Under the pieces are notes generated by a model. It was not told where the DNA came from. It ran no database searches and saw nothing but the letters and a program-made list of their open reading frames with translations. The translations under genes were made by a program, and so were the position numbers. A DNA stretch of 64,000 bases. Origin: Bosea sp. BIWAKO-01 (lineage in GTDB: Bacteria; Pseudomonadota; Alphaproteobacteria; Rhizobiales; Beijerinckiaceae). The stretch is from assembly GCF_001748145.1 (NCBI RefSeq), contig NZ_BCQA01000001.1, forward strand, positions 6,412,501-6,476,500, written 5' to 3'. Of this stretch, positions 35,042 to 44,492 are shown piece by piece (positions within the stretch are counted from its first letter, which is position 1; each line of letters opens with the position of its first letter).

Positions 35042-36024
35042 TGGACGGCCTCCGCCTTTGCTGTGACCCAGCAGGCCGCTGTATGGTGCTCGCCGAAGCG
35101 GAACATCGGCGGCATTTCCCTGGCGCATTCGTCAACCCGCAGCGAACAGCGGGAGTAGAACGGGCAGCCCTGCTTGACGGTGCCCGGCAAGGGCACCGAG
35201 CCGGGAATCTGGAACAGGCGCCGGCGCTGGTCCCTGAGGTGGGGGATCGATTCCAGCAGACCGCGCGTATACGGATGACTTGGCCTGCGGAAAATCGATC
35301 GCACGTCGCCGTCTTCCACGACACGGCCGGCATACATGACGATGACCCGTTCGCAGACATCGGCAATGACGCCCAGATCGTGCGAGATCAGGAGGATTGC
35401 AGTGTTCGTCGCGGACCGGACCCGCTTCATCAGTTCGAGCACCTGGGCCTGGATCGTGACGTCGAGCGCGGTTGTCGGCTCGTCGGCGATCAACAGCTTG
35501 GGGCTGCAGGCGAGCGCCATCGCGATCATCACGCGTTGGCGCATCCCGCCCGAGAACTGGTGAGGATAGGCGCCGACCCGGCCCGCGGCATCGGGAATCC
35601 CCACAAGGTTCAGCACCTCGATCACCCGGCGCCGCCGCGCTTCGCGATCGAGCGGGGAATGGAGCATGATGGCTTCGCCGATCTGATCGCCAATGGTCAT
35701 CAGGGGGTTGAGCGAACTCATCGGCTCCTGGAAGATCATCGCGATGTCGCGCCCGCGGATATCGGGCATTTTCGCCCGGGGCAGATCGAGAAGATTGACC
35801 CCGTTGAGCTCGACCCGGCCCTGCACGATGCGGCCCGGCGGCTCGGGGATCAGCCGCAGGATCGACAGCGACGTGATCGACTTCCCCGACCCGGACTCGC
35901 CGACGATGCCAACGGCGCCGCCGGCCTCGATCTCGAAACTCACGCCGTTGACGGCACGGATGGGATTGGTCTTCGGCCCGAATTCGACCGCCAGATTCTC
36001 CACTTTCAGAAGAGGTGGCGTCAT
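35038..36024 (-). CDS. Peptide/opine ABC transporter ATP-binding protein, DppD type (locus 3)
   Basis: A 328-residue ATPase with Walker [12 protein letters not shown], signature [12 protein letters not shown], Walker [13 protein letters not shown] and the cysteine cluster [18 protein letters not shown] 36024 overlaps the DppC-type stop by 4 nt and gives the family start [12 protein letters not shown]. It forms the ATPase heterodimer with the next gene. Confidence 0.92.
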   Translation of the reverse strand: MTPPLLKVENLAVEFGPKTNPIRAVNGVSFEIEAGGAVGIVGESGSGKSITSLSILRLIPEPPGRIVQGRVELNGVNLLDLPRAKMPDIRGRDIAMIFQEPMSSLNPLMTIGDQIGEAIMLHSPLDREARRRRVIEVLNLVGIPDAAGRVGAYPHQFSGGMRQRVMIAMALACSPKLLIADEPTTALDVTIQAQVLELMKRVRSATNTAILLISHDLGVIADVCERVIVMYAGRVVEDGDVRSIFRRPSHPYTRGLLESIPHLRDQRRRLFQIPGSVPLPGTVKQGCPFYSRCSLRVDECAREMPPMFRFGEHHTAACWVTAKAEAVQ

Positions 36025-36905
36025 TGAGCGGTCTCCGGATCGAGCACGTCGCGGGCGGCATCGCCGATCAGGTTGAAGGCCAGGACGACCATCGTGATGG
36101 CGAAGCCCGCTCCGATGATCGGCCAGGGGGAGCCAAAGATGTTTCCCAGGCCGTCGCGGATGATGTTGCCCCAGCTCGGATTGGGCGGCTGGGTGCCGAT
36201 CCCAAGGAAGCTGAGGGAGGCCTCGAGCCGAATGGCCGATGCGACCCACAGCGTCATCAGCACCACGATGGGCGCCGAGATATTCGGGAGCACATGCCGG
36301 GCGATGATCATGGGCGTGGTGACACCCGCAGCGATGGCCGCTTCCACATAGGGTTCCTGCTTGACCGCGAGCGTCGAGGCCCGCGCCACGCGGGCAAAGC
36401 CCGGCACGAACGCGATGGTTATCACCGCCACGACGTTCCAGAAGCCGCCGCCGAGCACGGCTGCGATCATGATGGCGAGCAGCAACTCCGGGAAAGCCAG
36501 CAGGAGGTCGATGATCCGGGTCACCAGACGATCGATGATTCCGCCGAAATACCCGGCCGCAACGCCAAGCGCCGTGCCGAAGATCGCCGCCAGCGTCGGA
36601 GAGATCAGACCGAAGATCAGCGAATTGCGTGATCCGAAGATCAGGCGCGACAGCACGTCTCGTCCGAACTGGTCCGTGCCGAGCCAGTGTTCGGCCGACG
36701 GGTATGCGTTGATCGCGAGATAGCTCTGCGCCAGCGGATCATAAGGTGCAATCGCAGGCGCCAGAACGGCGATGGCAAGGAAGACGGCGATAATGATCGT
36801 CGCCACGATCGTGGAGGGCTGGCCCAGGATGATGCTGCGCAGCAATCCGAAACGCGGCTCTTCGGGCGCGAGAACATGGGTCTGTTCCGTGGCAAGTGTC
36901 ATCAC
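36021..36905 (-). CDS. Peptide/opine ABC transporter permease, DppC type (locus 3)
   Basis: A 294-residue permease with the OppC-N segment, HWLGTDQFGRDVLSRLIFGSRNSL, and the coupling loop PYVEAAIAAGVTTPMIIARHVLPNISAPIVV. It overlaps the DppB-type gene upstream and the DppD-type gene downstream by 4 nt each, so the importer genes are tightly coupled. Confidence 0.92.
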   Translation of the reverse strand: MMTLATEQTHVLAPEEPRFGLLRSIILGQPSTIVATIIIAVFLAIAVLAPAIAPYDPLAQSYLAINAYPSAEHWLGTDQFGRDVLSRLIFGSRNSLIFGLISPTLAAIFGTALGVAAGYFGGIIDRLVTRIIDLLLAFPELLLAIMIAAVLGGGFWNVVAVITIAFVPGFARVARASTLAVKQEPYVEAAIAAGVTTPMIIARHVLPNISAPIVVLMTLWVASAIRLEASLSFLGIGTQPPNPSWGNIIRDGLGNIFGSPWPIIGAGFAITMVVLAFNLIGDAARDVLDPETAQ

Positions 36906-37837
36906 TTCACCCGAATTCTGGGATCGACCACGATGTAGGCGAGGTCGACCAGCAGGTTGATCAGAACAACGAAGAAGGCGAACACCACGACGCCCGCCTG
37001 GATGACCGGATAGTCCCGCTTGGCGATTGCGCTGATCAGGACTTCGCCGATGCCTGGCCGGTTGAAGACCAGTTCGATCGCGACCGACCCAGACAGCGTC
37101 GCCAGAAGGCTGAGCCCCAGCCCGGTCGTGATCGGCAGCAAGGCGTTGCGCAGCCCATGCCGGTAGATGACGCGGTTCTCCCGTGCGCCTTTTGCCCGTG
37201 CCGTGCGGATGTAGTCCTTGCCAAGGACCTCGAGCAGGGAGGTTCGTGTCAACCGGCCGAGGAAGGCCGTCTTGACCATGGCGAGTGTCACCGCCGGCAG
37301 GAACACATGGTACATCCGGTCGACAAATCCGGTGCCCCCGCCATTGATCGGGAACCAGCCGAGGGTCAGGGCAAACACGATCAGCAGGAGCGCCCCGAGA
37401 TAGAAGTCCGGGATCGCGTAGCCGATGAGAGAGAACACGCGAACGCCGGCGTCGGGGAGCTTGTTGCGGTTGACCGCCGCGACCACCCCGAGCGGTATCC
37501 CGACGAGCAGCCCCATCCCCGTCGCGACAAGCGTCAGCTCGATCGTGTAGGGCAGATTATCGGCCAGCAGCCGGAGGACCGGCGTTCGATCGATCAGGGA
37601 CTGCCCGAAATCGAGCGTCAGCATGTCCCAGATGAAGGTGAAGTACTGCTGCCAGAGAGGGGCATTCAGCCCCATTTGCTCGCGAAACAGCGCAAGCTGT
37701 TCCGCGGTCGCATAATCGCCGAGGGCGACGAGTGCCGGGTCCCCAGGGAGCAGGCGCAGCGCGATGAACACGAGCGTCAGCACCAGCAGGACCGTCGGCA
37801 CGGCATCGAGCAGTCTCGCTCCGATGACACGCAGCAT
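36902..37837 (-). CDS. Peptide/opine ABC transporter permease, DppB type (locus 3)
   Basis: A 311-residue permease opening LLDAVPTVLLVLTLVFIALRLLPGDPALVALGD, with coupling loop RTARAKGARENRVIYRHGLRNALLPITTG and ending RDYPVIQAGVVVFAFFVVLINLLVDLAYIVVDPRIRVK. It starts 11 nt after the binding-protein gene. Confidence 0.92.
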   Translation of the reverse strand: MLRVIGARLLDAVPTVLLVLTLVFIALRLLPGDPALVALGDYATAEQLALFREQMGLNAPLWQQYFTFIWDMLTLDFGQSLIDRTPVLRLLADNLPYTIELTLVATGMGLLVGIPLGVVAAVNRNKLPDAGVRVFSLIGYAIPDFYLGALLLIVFALTLGWFPINGGGTGFVDRMYHVFLPAVTLAMVKTAFLGRLTRTSLLEVLGKDYIRTARAKGARENRVIYRHGLRNALLPITTGLGLSLLATLSGSVAIELVFNRPGIGEVLISAIAKRDYPVIQAGVVVFAFFVVLINLLVDLAYIVVDPRIRVK

Positions 37838-37848
37838 GGTCTACCCCT

Positions 37849-39447
37849 TTAGACGCGCGTGGCCTTGTTCAAACGCCAATAGGCGTAGCCAGACTTGACC
37901 GGGAATCCGATGTTCACACGCGGATTGCGCGCGATGACATAGGAGAGCGTGACAATCCCAAGGAGCGGCAGATCACGCAGGACCTGCTTCTCGATGTCCT
38001 GGATGAGCGCGATGCGCTTGTTGAAATCGGGCTCGTCCTGAGCCTTTTCGATGAGTGCGTCGATACCGGGAATGGCGACGCCGTAGTGGCTGTAGTTTTC
38101 CGCTCCAGCGCCATCGGCCTTCACGTCCGCCTCGGCCGACAACAGCTGCAGGAAGGGCTGCGTCGGCACCGGCGGGTAGCTGGACGAGTACAGGGCGATC
38201 GAATTCCGGTCCTTGCGGTTCTCGGAATGCATGGTCGCATGGTCGATGATCTTGAGATCGAGATTGATGCCGACGGCGCGCAGCTGCTCCTGGAGCATCA
38301 GCATGATCGCCGCATAATCCTCACGCTGGCTGGTGAAGCAGGGAATGGTCACGCCGCCAGGGTGCCCCGCCTCGGCCAGCAGCGCCTTGGCCTTCTTGGG
38401 ATCGTAGTTGAACTGCAGCTCGGGCGGCAAATCCGCTTTCTTGACCGCTCCGGCGAATTGCGGAGCGATGACCCCGACCATCGGGACCGCAAGACCGGCA
38501 AACGCCGCTGCGATCTGGTCGCTGTTGATGGCGTAGCGGATCGCCTGCCGCACGCGGATATCGTTCAGCGGCGGCCGCGTCAGGTTCAGGTGGAGCAGGT
38601 TGAAGCTGCCGGGTGCCGTGGCGTCGAAGATCGTGCTGGCCGAGCGCTGACGCATCGATGGGAGCCAGCCGGGAGAGCGGACGCCTTCGATCATGTCGAC
38701 CTGGCCTGAGGCGAAGGCGAGGGTTCGCGCGGTTGTGTCGGCAATGAAGCGGACATGGATCGTCTTGGTAACCGCCGGCCCAGCGAAGTGATCTGGGAAG
38801 GCAGCCAGTTGGATTCCGTCGCTGGGGCTGACGCTTTCCACCTGGTATGGGCCCGTCCCGACCGGGTTCATGGCGAAGTCCTTGCCCCTCTCCTCGAAGG
38901 CCTTCCGGCAGAGGATCGAGGCCGCAAGCGTGGTCACGACGCTGCCATTGAACAGCGGGTCGGGCCGTTTGAGGGTGAACTGGACGGTGTGGGGATCGAG
39001 CGCCTTGACCGCGTCGATATTGGAGTAGAGCGGCTTCTGGTTGGTCACGATCTTCGGATCGAGATGCCGGGCGAAGGTGAAGACGACATCGTCAGCCGTC
39101 ATTTCACCGTAGCCCTTGTGGAACTTCACCCCCCGGCGCAGCTTGTAGGTCCACGTCTTGGCATCCTCGGAGCTTTCCCAGCTCTCGGCGAGACTGGGGC
39201 GGAAGTCCTCAGGCCGGATTGCAAACGTCCCTTCGTCTGATTTCACGAGGGTATCGAACACCTGGTGAATCGCCCAGTTGTCGCCCCCGGTCATCCCGGG
39301 CTGCTGCGGGTTGATGCTCGTGGGCGAGCGCGCCGCCAGGGCGATCGAGATCGCCTCGTCCTTTGCATGAGCGACGGGAGCCCCCATCGCCGCGGCTGCT
39401 GCAATCGTCGAGGCCTGAGCGAGAAACGTTCTTCTGGTTAGTTTCAT
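37849..39447 (-). CDS. ABC transporter substrate-binding protein, family 5 (locus 3)
   Basis: A 532-residue periplasmic binding protein with twin arginine-like start (KLTRRTFLAQASTIAAAAAMGAPVAHA), then SLAESWESSEDAKTWTYKLRRGVKFHKGYGEMTADDVVFTFARHLD and VRQAIRYAINSDQIAAA. It resembles the locus 2 binding protein more than the locus 1 one. A very strong ribosome-binding site (GGGAGGAAAAAACA) precedes ATG 39447, fitting high expression of a binding protein. Confidence 0.92.
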   Translation of the reverse strand: MKLTRRTFLAQASTIAAAAAMGAPVAHAKDEAISIALAARSPTSINPQQPGMTGGDNWAIHQVFDTLVKSDEGTFAIRPEDFRPSLAESWESSEDAKTWTYKLRRGVKFHKGYGEMTADDVVFTFARHLDPKIVTNQKPLYSNIDAVKALDPHTVQFTLKRPDPLFNGSVVTTLAASILCRKAFEERGKDFAMNPVGTGPYQVESVSPSDGIQLAAFPDHFAGPAVTKTIHVRFIADTTARTLAFASGQVDMIEGVRSPGWLPSMRQRSASTIFDATAPGSFNLLHLNLTRPPLNDIRVRQAIRYAINSDQIAAAFAGLAVPMVGVIAPQFAGAVKKADLPPELQFNYDPKKAKALLAEAGHPGGVTIPCFTSQREDYAAIMLMLQEQLRAVGINLDLKIIDHATMHSENRKDRNSIALYSSSYPPVPTQPFLQLLSAEADVKADGAGAENYSHYGVAIPGIDALIEKAQDEPDFNKRIALIQDIEKQVLRDLPLLGIVTLSYVIARNPRVNIGFPVKSGYAYWRLNKATRV

Positions 39448-39480
39448 TGTTTTTTCCTCCCTTTTTGTTTTGTTCTGACG

Positions 39481-40596
39481 TCAGGCGCTGATGGGAATGC
39501 TCCGCTTTATCATCTCGGCCTCGTCGAATTCCATTCCGAGTCCAGGGGCCGTCGGCAATTCGAAGCGGCCATCGATGGGCTCGGACGGGTTCTTCTTGAA
39601 GAGCGATCCGGCCCGCTCCCAGTTATCCGCCAATTCGACCGGTTTGCTGAGATGCATGATGGTCGACAGCACGTGAATATTGGCGAGGTGGCCGACGGAA
39701 GGCTGGGTCTGGTGCGGGACGAGCTCGACGCCATGAGCATAGGCGATGGCGGCGCATTGCATCAGCCCGGTGATGCCTCCCATCTTGACGATATCAGGCT
39801 GCACCATGCGCACGCCGGCATTGATCAGGTCCTTGAGCCCCTGGAGCGTATAGGTCTGCTCGCCGGCGGACACGGTGATGTCGAGGCGCTGGGCGACCTC
39901 GCCCATGGCAGCGACATGGTAGTGCTGAACGGGCTCTTCGAACCACGTGTAGCCAAGGTCTTCGAGCGCCCGGCCGACACGCATCGCGCCGCCGACCGAA
40001 TAGCCGTTATTGGCGTCGAACCCGAGCACGAACTCATCGCCCAGCGCCTTGCGGACAGCCTTGGCCTTGGCAATGTCCCCGGGAATATCGACGTCCTGCC
40101 TGGTCCGGTCGCCGTCCCAGCGGATCTTCACCGCCGCGGGCCGCTCCTTCTCCACGCGCCGCATGACGACTTCGACGACCTGGTCCACGGTGCGCCAGGC
40201 ATTGCCGCCGACTGAGGCATAGCAGGGCAGAGCCGTGCGCCAGGCCCCGCCGAGAAGCTTATGGACGGGCTGGCCCAGGAGCTTTCCCTTGAGGTCCCAG
40301 AGCGCGATGTCGAGCGCGGCGAGTGCGGCCGTCGTGGCCCCTTCCGGTCCGAGCTTGACGCATTTGTGGAACAGGGTGTCCAGCAGGACGGCATGGTCGA
40401 GAGCATCCTTCCCGATCAGGGCCGGCGCCATGTCGTTGGCGATAATGACAAGCGAAGCCAGACCGCCTTGCATGGGCGAGGCTTCACCCAGGCCATATTG
40501 ACCATCCTCGGTCTCGATCCGCACGAATGCGCTGCGCCCCCCCTTTGCGGACGCGCCCCACTCGACCTGGAATGTCTCCACCTTGGCAATCTTCAT
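39481..40596 (-). CDS. Enolase-superfamily enzyme (mandelate racemase/muconate lactonizing type), locus 3
   Basis: A 371-residue enzyme. Barrel motifs are VKIRWDGD (K-x-R), metal ligands in FDANNGY, FEEP and SAGEQT, the Asp of VQPDIVKMGG and the His of LVPHQTQPSVGH. This matches the mandelate-racemase subgroup of acid-sugar dehydratases, distinct from the two enolase paralogues of locus 2 (K-x-H). ATG 40596 gives the family start KIAKVETFQVEW. It lies between the aldehyde dehydrogenase and binding-protein genes; a polyhydroxy acid brought in by the importer is the likely substrate. Confidence 0.87.
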   Translation of the reverse strand: MKIAKVETFQVEWGASAKGGRSAFVRIETEDGQYGLGEASPMQGGLASLVIIANDMAPALIGKDALDHAVLLDTLFHKCVKLGPEGATTAALAALDIALWDLKGKLLGQPVHKLLGGAWRTALPCYASVGGNAWRTVDQVVEVVMRRVEKERPAAVKIRWDGDRTRQDVDIPGDIAKAKAVRKALGDEFVLGFDANNGYSVGGAMRVGRALEDLGYTWFEEPVQHYHVAAMGEVAQRLDITVSAGEQTYTLQGLKDLINAGVRMVQPDIVKMGGITGLMQCAAIAYAHGVELVPHQTQPSVGHLANIHVLSTIMHLSKPVELADNWERAGSLFKKNPSEPIDGRFELPTAPGLGMEFDEAEMIKRSIPISA

Positions 40597-40644
40597 TATG
40601 AGCCACCCTTCGTGCTTTCCACCCACATGATCATCGCAGGGAGA

Positions 40645-42123
40645 TCACCAGCTCACTGCGACGTATTTCGTCTCACAGAATTCGAGGATGCCGTGATGCG
40701 CGCCCTCGCGGCCGAGGCCACTCTGCTTGGTGCCGCCGAACGGGGCGGCCGGGTCCGACACGAGCCCTCGATTCAGGCCGACCATGCCGCTTTCAAGCTT
40801 GCCGGCGACGCGCAATCCCCTGGAAAGGTCGCGCGTGTAGACATATGAGATCAACCCGTACTCGGTGTCGTTGGCCAGGCGGATCACCTCCTCCTCGGTC
40901 CTGAAGGACGAGATTGGCGCAATGGGACCGAAGATCTCATCGCTGCTGATGGCAGCATCGGTCGGAACCCCGCTCAGCACGGTCGGTGGATAGTAAAAGC
41001 CCTTGCGGTCGAGCGGCTTGCCACCTGTCAGCACCGTCGCGCCGCGCTTGACGGCATCCTCGACGAGGCCATCGATGCGGCTGACGGCATCGGCATTGAT
41101 GAGCGGGCCGCATTGGGTCGCGGCATCGTAGCCGGCGCCGACGACCAAGCCGCCCATCCGTTCCGCCAGCCCCTTCGAGAAGGCGGCCAGGATGCCTTCC
41201 TGAACGTAGAAGCGGTTGGCCGCCGTGCAGGCTTCACCGCCGTTGCGCATCTTGGCGATCATCGCGCCATCCAGGGAGGCCTCGAGATCGGCGTCGTCGA
41301 AAACGATGAACGGGGCATTGCCACCGAGTTCCATCGAGCAGGAAATCACCGTATCGGCGGCCTCGTGCAGAAGCTTGCGCCCCACTTCGGTCGAGCCCGT
41401 GAACGAGAGTTTGCGAACGCGCGGATCGTGCAGCATCGCGCTGACCGTCGCGCCCGAGCGGGAGGTCGTGATCACGTTGACGACGCCATCGGGCACGCCG
41501 GCTTCCGCGTAGAGAGCCGCAAGGGCATAGGCTGTGAGGGGCGTCTCGGTGGCAGGCTTGAGCACGACCGTGCAGCCGGCGGCAAGGGCCGGGCCGATTT
41601 TCCGTGTCGCCATGGCAGCCGGGAAGTTCCAGGGCGTGACCAGCACGGCAACGCCGATCGGCTGGTGCTCAACCAGGATCCGGTTGGCGCCGCTCGGCGC
41701 GATCGACAGGTCGCCATTCAGGCGCACCGCCTCTTCCGAGAACCAGCGAAAGAACTCGGCGGCGTAGGCGACCTCGCCCTTGGCGTCGCTGAGCGCCTTG
41801 CCGTTCTCAAGCGAGATCAGTTCGGCCAGAAAGTCCCTGCGCTCCATCATGAGTTCGAAGCAGCGGCGCAGGATCTCGGACCGCTTGCGCGGCGGCGTGG
41901 CCGCCCAGGCCGGGCCTGCCTCATGGGCCGCCCGCACGGCATCCAGGGCGTCGTCAATGCTGGCATCGGCAACGGAGGCGATGACGGCCTGCGTCGATGG
42001 GTCATGGACCTCGATGCGTTTCCCGGTCGCGCCCATCCGCCATTTGCCGGCGATGAAGAGATCGGTCGGGACATCCGCAATGTCGAAGCTGAGCCGAGCG
42101 GCCGTCGTTTGATGAAGGTTCAT
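40645..42123 (-). CDS. NAD(P)-dependent aldehyde dehydrogenase, succinate-semialdehyde type
   Basis: A 492-residue aldehyde dehydrogenase with the Rossmann substrate region VTPWNFPAAMATRKIGPALAAGC, general base E265 (SMELGGNAPFIVF) and nucleophile C299 (GGEACTAANRFYV). The A-x-R-F and NAPFIVFDDAD stretches resemble GabD (succinate-semialdehyde dehydrogenase). In the operon it could oxidise a semialdehyde made by the iron-dependent alcohol dehydrogenase 18 nt upstream. True substrate unproven. Confidence 0.9.
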   Translation of the reverse strand: MNLHQTTAARLSFDIADVPTDLFIAGKWRMGATGKRIEVHDPSTQAVIASVADASIDDALDAVRAAHEAGPAWAATPPRKRSEILRRCFELMMERRDFLAELISLENGKALSDAKGEVAYAAEFFRWFSEEAVRLNGDLSIAPSGANRILVEHQPIGVAVLVTPWNFPAAMATRKIGPALAAGCTVVLKPATETPLTAYALAALYAEAGVPDGVVNVITTSRSGATVSAMLHDPRVRKLSFTGSTEVGRKLLHEAADTVISCSMELGGNAPFIVFDDADLEASLDGAMIAKMRNGGEACTAANRFYVQEGILAAFSKGLAERMGGLVVGAGYDAATQCGPLINADAVSRIDGLVEDAVKRGATVLTGGKPLDRKGFYYPPTVLSGVPTDAAISSDEIFGPIAPISSFRTEEEVIRLANDTEYGLISYVYTRDLSRGLRVAGKLESGMVGLNRGLVSDPAAPFGGTKQSGLGREGAHHGILEFCETKYVAVSW

Positions 42124-42141
42124 CTGCGGGGTGCCTTTCCC

Positions 42142-43383
42142 TTATGAAGCCAGTCGCGCAGCCGCGCTGCGATCCCCGTGGAAGGCGGCAGCGACAAGCG
42201 CCGCCATCGACTCCGGGTCGAGTGGACGTGGGTTGTTCTTGATCAAACGCGCAGCGCCCATGGCTTGTTCGGCCACGAGGGGCAGCTGGTCGCGCCCGAC
42301 CCCGAGCTCCGCGATGGTGCGGGGTATTCCGATCGACCCGAAGAGCGCCGCGACAGCGTCGATGGCGGCACTTGCCTTCCGGTCCTCCGAGAGCCCGGTT
42401 GTCTCGACGCCCATCGCATCGGCGATCTCGGCCATGGCGGCGCGAGCATGCGACCGGTTGAACTCCATGACATAGGGCAACATCACCGCAACGCCCGCGC
42501 CATGCGGCGTATGGGTCAGGGCCCCCACCGGATACTGGATAGCATGGGCCGCGGCAGTGCCGGCCGTGCCGAAGGCCAGGCCCGCGGCCGTCGCCCCCAG
42601 CATCAGGCGCTCGCGGGCAACCGTGTCGGCTCCGTTGTCGTAGGCCGGTTTGAGACTTGCTGCGATATGGGAGATCGCCAACCGCGCATAGTGATCGCTC
42701 AGGGCGTTCTTGCCGAGAAAGACGTGTTCGTGAGCGATGGTCGCGGTCGGGTCGCGCCGGATTGTGGTGAAGGCTTCGATGGCATGGGTCAAGGCATCGG
42801 CGCCGGAAATGGCCGTCAGCGACGGCGGGCATGAATAGGTCAGTTCAGGGTCGCAGATCGCGGTGTGCGGGATAAGATGGGGGCTGGCGATTCCGACTTT
42901 CACGGCGCGATCGGGGTCGGCGATCACGGCAACCGGCGTGACCTCGGAGCCGGTGCCCGATGTCGTCGGCACCGCGATGAGCGGCAGCACCGGGCCAGGG
43001 ATCTTGAATTCGCCGTAGTAGTCGCTGGCCGTTCCGCCATGCGCCAGTATCAACGCGATCACCTTGGCGGCGTCGATGCAGCTTCCGCCGCCAATGCCGA
43101 TGATCAGATCGGGATCGAAGCCACGGCCTGTTTCAACGCCTGCGGTGATGCAGGATGCGGGAAGCTCTGCGATCGTCCCTGAAAAGACCTTCGTGGCAAC
43201 GCCAGCACGGCCGATGGCGTCGATCAGTGCGGCGAAGGTCGGATCCGCCGCCAGGCGCTCATCCGTCACGACCAGGGCGCGCTGCCCGAGCGAGCGGGCG
43301 AACGCTGGCAACGCGCCACGCTGACCAGCTCCAAACACCAGGTTTCGCGGGGTGCGAAGAGTTCCGAACAAGGTTGCGGGCAT
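42142..43383 (-). CDS. Iron-containing alcohol dehydrogenase
   Basis: A 413-residue group III alcohol dehydrogenase with NAD motif IGIGGGSCIDAAK, VPTTSGTGSEVTPVAV, and metal residues in GADALTHAIEAF and HAIQYPVGALTHTPHGAGVAVMLPYVM. Relatives include 4-hydroxybutyrate and lactaldehyde dehydrogenases and maleylacetate reductases. ATG 43383 lies 5 nt after the Ldh2-type gene; a longer frame upstream overlaps that gene. Together with the following semialdehyde-type dehydrogenase it could take a hydroxy acid to a dicarboxylate. Confidence 0.88.
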   Translation of the reverse strand: MPATLFGTLRTPRNLVFGAGQRGALPAFARSLGQRALVVTDERLAADPTFAALIDAIGRAGVATKVFSGTIAELPASCITAGVETGRGFDPDLIIGIGGGSCIDAAKVIALILAHGGTASDYYGEFKIPGPVLPLIAVPTTSGTGSEVTPVAVIADPDRAVKVGIASPHLIPHTAICDPELTYSCPPSLTAISGADALTHAIEAFTTIRRDPTATIAHEHVFLGKNALSDHYARLAISHIAASLKPAYDNGADTVARERLMLGATAAGLAFGTAGTAAAHAIQYPVGALTHTPHGAGVAVMLPYVMEFNRSHARAAMAEIADAMGVETTGLSEDRKASAAIDAVAALFGSIGIPRTIAELGVGRDQLPLVAEQAMGAARLIKNNPRPLDPESMAALVAAAFHGDRSAAARLAS

Positions 43384-43388
43384 TCGCT

Positions 43389-44408
43389 CTAACCATATTT
43401 GCGGTTGGGGGAGATGGGTGAGTTCGCGAGCACCTGCAGGCGCTCCCAGACCTCTTCGGCGACGGGTATTCCTTCGACGAGGCGCTGCTTGCGGCATTCG
43501 CGGGCTCTGTCGCCGGGCACAAGAACGCGATCGAACCCCTGGGCGGGCTCGGTGCCTCGGATGAGATCGAGATAGTCAGCCAGCCTGGGCTGCGGCCCGT
43601 CGATGACGATGAACACGTCGCCCTTGTTGCAGATATCGGTCGCATCGAGCGTGCCGCGCACATCAGGGCCGATGGCGGCGCCGGCAAGGCTGGTCACCAG
43701 CAATTCGAAAGCAAGCCCGAGCGCATAGCCCTTGGCTCCGCCGAAGGAGGCGAGCGCCCCGGTCTTGGCGCGGTTCGGATCGGTCGTCGGGTTGCCGTCG
43801 GCGTCGAGCGCCCAGTGTTCGGGGATGCCCGCGCCACGATGCGCGTGATCATGGATTTCACCCATCGACACGATGCTGGTCGCCGTATCCATGACGAAGG
43901 GCTCGCCCTCCGTCGGCACGCCGATCGCAATGGGATTGGTGCCGATGAGCGCCTTTCGCCCACCCCATGGATGCACGAGAGCTTCGCTTGTCGAGAGTGC
44001 GATGAGCGCCTGGCCCTGGGCCGCGACGTTTTCGGCGTACCAGCCGAGCATGCCGAGATGGTTCGAGTTGGTGATGGCAGCCAGCGCGATGCCGGTTCGT
44101 CGGGCCCGCTCCTGAATTACGGCGATCGCTGCGTTGGCGACGACCGGGCCGAGGCCCATCTGCCCGTCCACCGCCAGGAAGGCATCGGATCGCCAAGTCT
44201 GGCGCCCCTTGGCATGAGGGTTGGCGACGCCGTTGGCGATCCGTTCAATGACCCGGTCAAGCCGCAGCAGGCCGTGAGACGGGACGCCGCGGAGCTCGGC
44301 TTCGAGCAGGAGGTCGAGCTGGAGCACGGCATGATCGGCAGGAACCCCCGCCTGGGCGAGCGCCCTGCCCGCCACGTCCCTCACCTTCGAAACCTCAAGC
44401 AGCCGCAT
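43389..44408 (-). CDS. Ldh2/malate-sulfolactate-ureidoglycolate dehydrogenase-family enzyme
   Basis: A 339-residue NAD(P)-dependent 2-hydroxyacid dehydrogenase of the non-Rossmann Ldh2 fold: ELRGVPSHGLLRLDRVIERI, ITNSNHLGMLGWYAENVAAQG, GTNPIAIGVPTEGEPFVMDTATS, and GGAKGYALGLAFELLVTSLAG. Family substrates include malate, lactate, (R)-sulfolactate, ureidoglycolate and 2,3-diketogulonate. It is the first gene of the locus 3 operon. The perfect palindrome 9 nt before its ATG is a probable operator. Confidence 0.88.
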   Translation of the reverse strand: MRLLEVSKVRDVAGRALAQAGVPADHAVLQLDLLLEAELRGVPSHGLLRLDRVIERIANGVANPHAKGRQTWRSDAFLAVDGQMGLGPVVANAAIAVIQERARRTGIALAAITNSNHLGMLGWYAENVAAQGQALIALSTSEALVHPWGGRKALIGTNPIAIGVPTEGEPFVMDTATSIVSMGEIHDHAHRGAGIPEHWALDADGNPTTDPNRAKTGALASFGGAKGYALGLAFELLVTSLAGAAIGPDVRGTLDATDICNKGDVFIVIDGPQPRLADYLDLIRGTEPAQGFDRVLVPGDRARECRKQRLVEGIPVAEEVWERLQVLANSPISPNRKYG

Positions 44409-44416
44409 GATATCAA

Positions 44417-44428
44417 ATCCGATCGGAT
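44417..44428. promoter_or_regulatory. 12-bp perfect palindrome, candidate GntR operator
   Basis: ATCCGATCGGAT is exactly self-complementary and lies in the 84-nt spacer between the divergent locus 3 operon and its gntR gene. It is 9 nt from the Ldh2-type start. Size and site suit a FadR/VanR-type GntR dimer that would block the operon. Confidence 0.5.
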
Positions 44429-44492
44429 ATAGGATTGAGGTGGGCGGACTATGATGCTAGGATTTTGGGGCGTCAAGGCTGGGAGCAAACAA

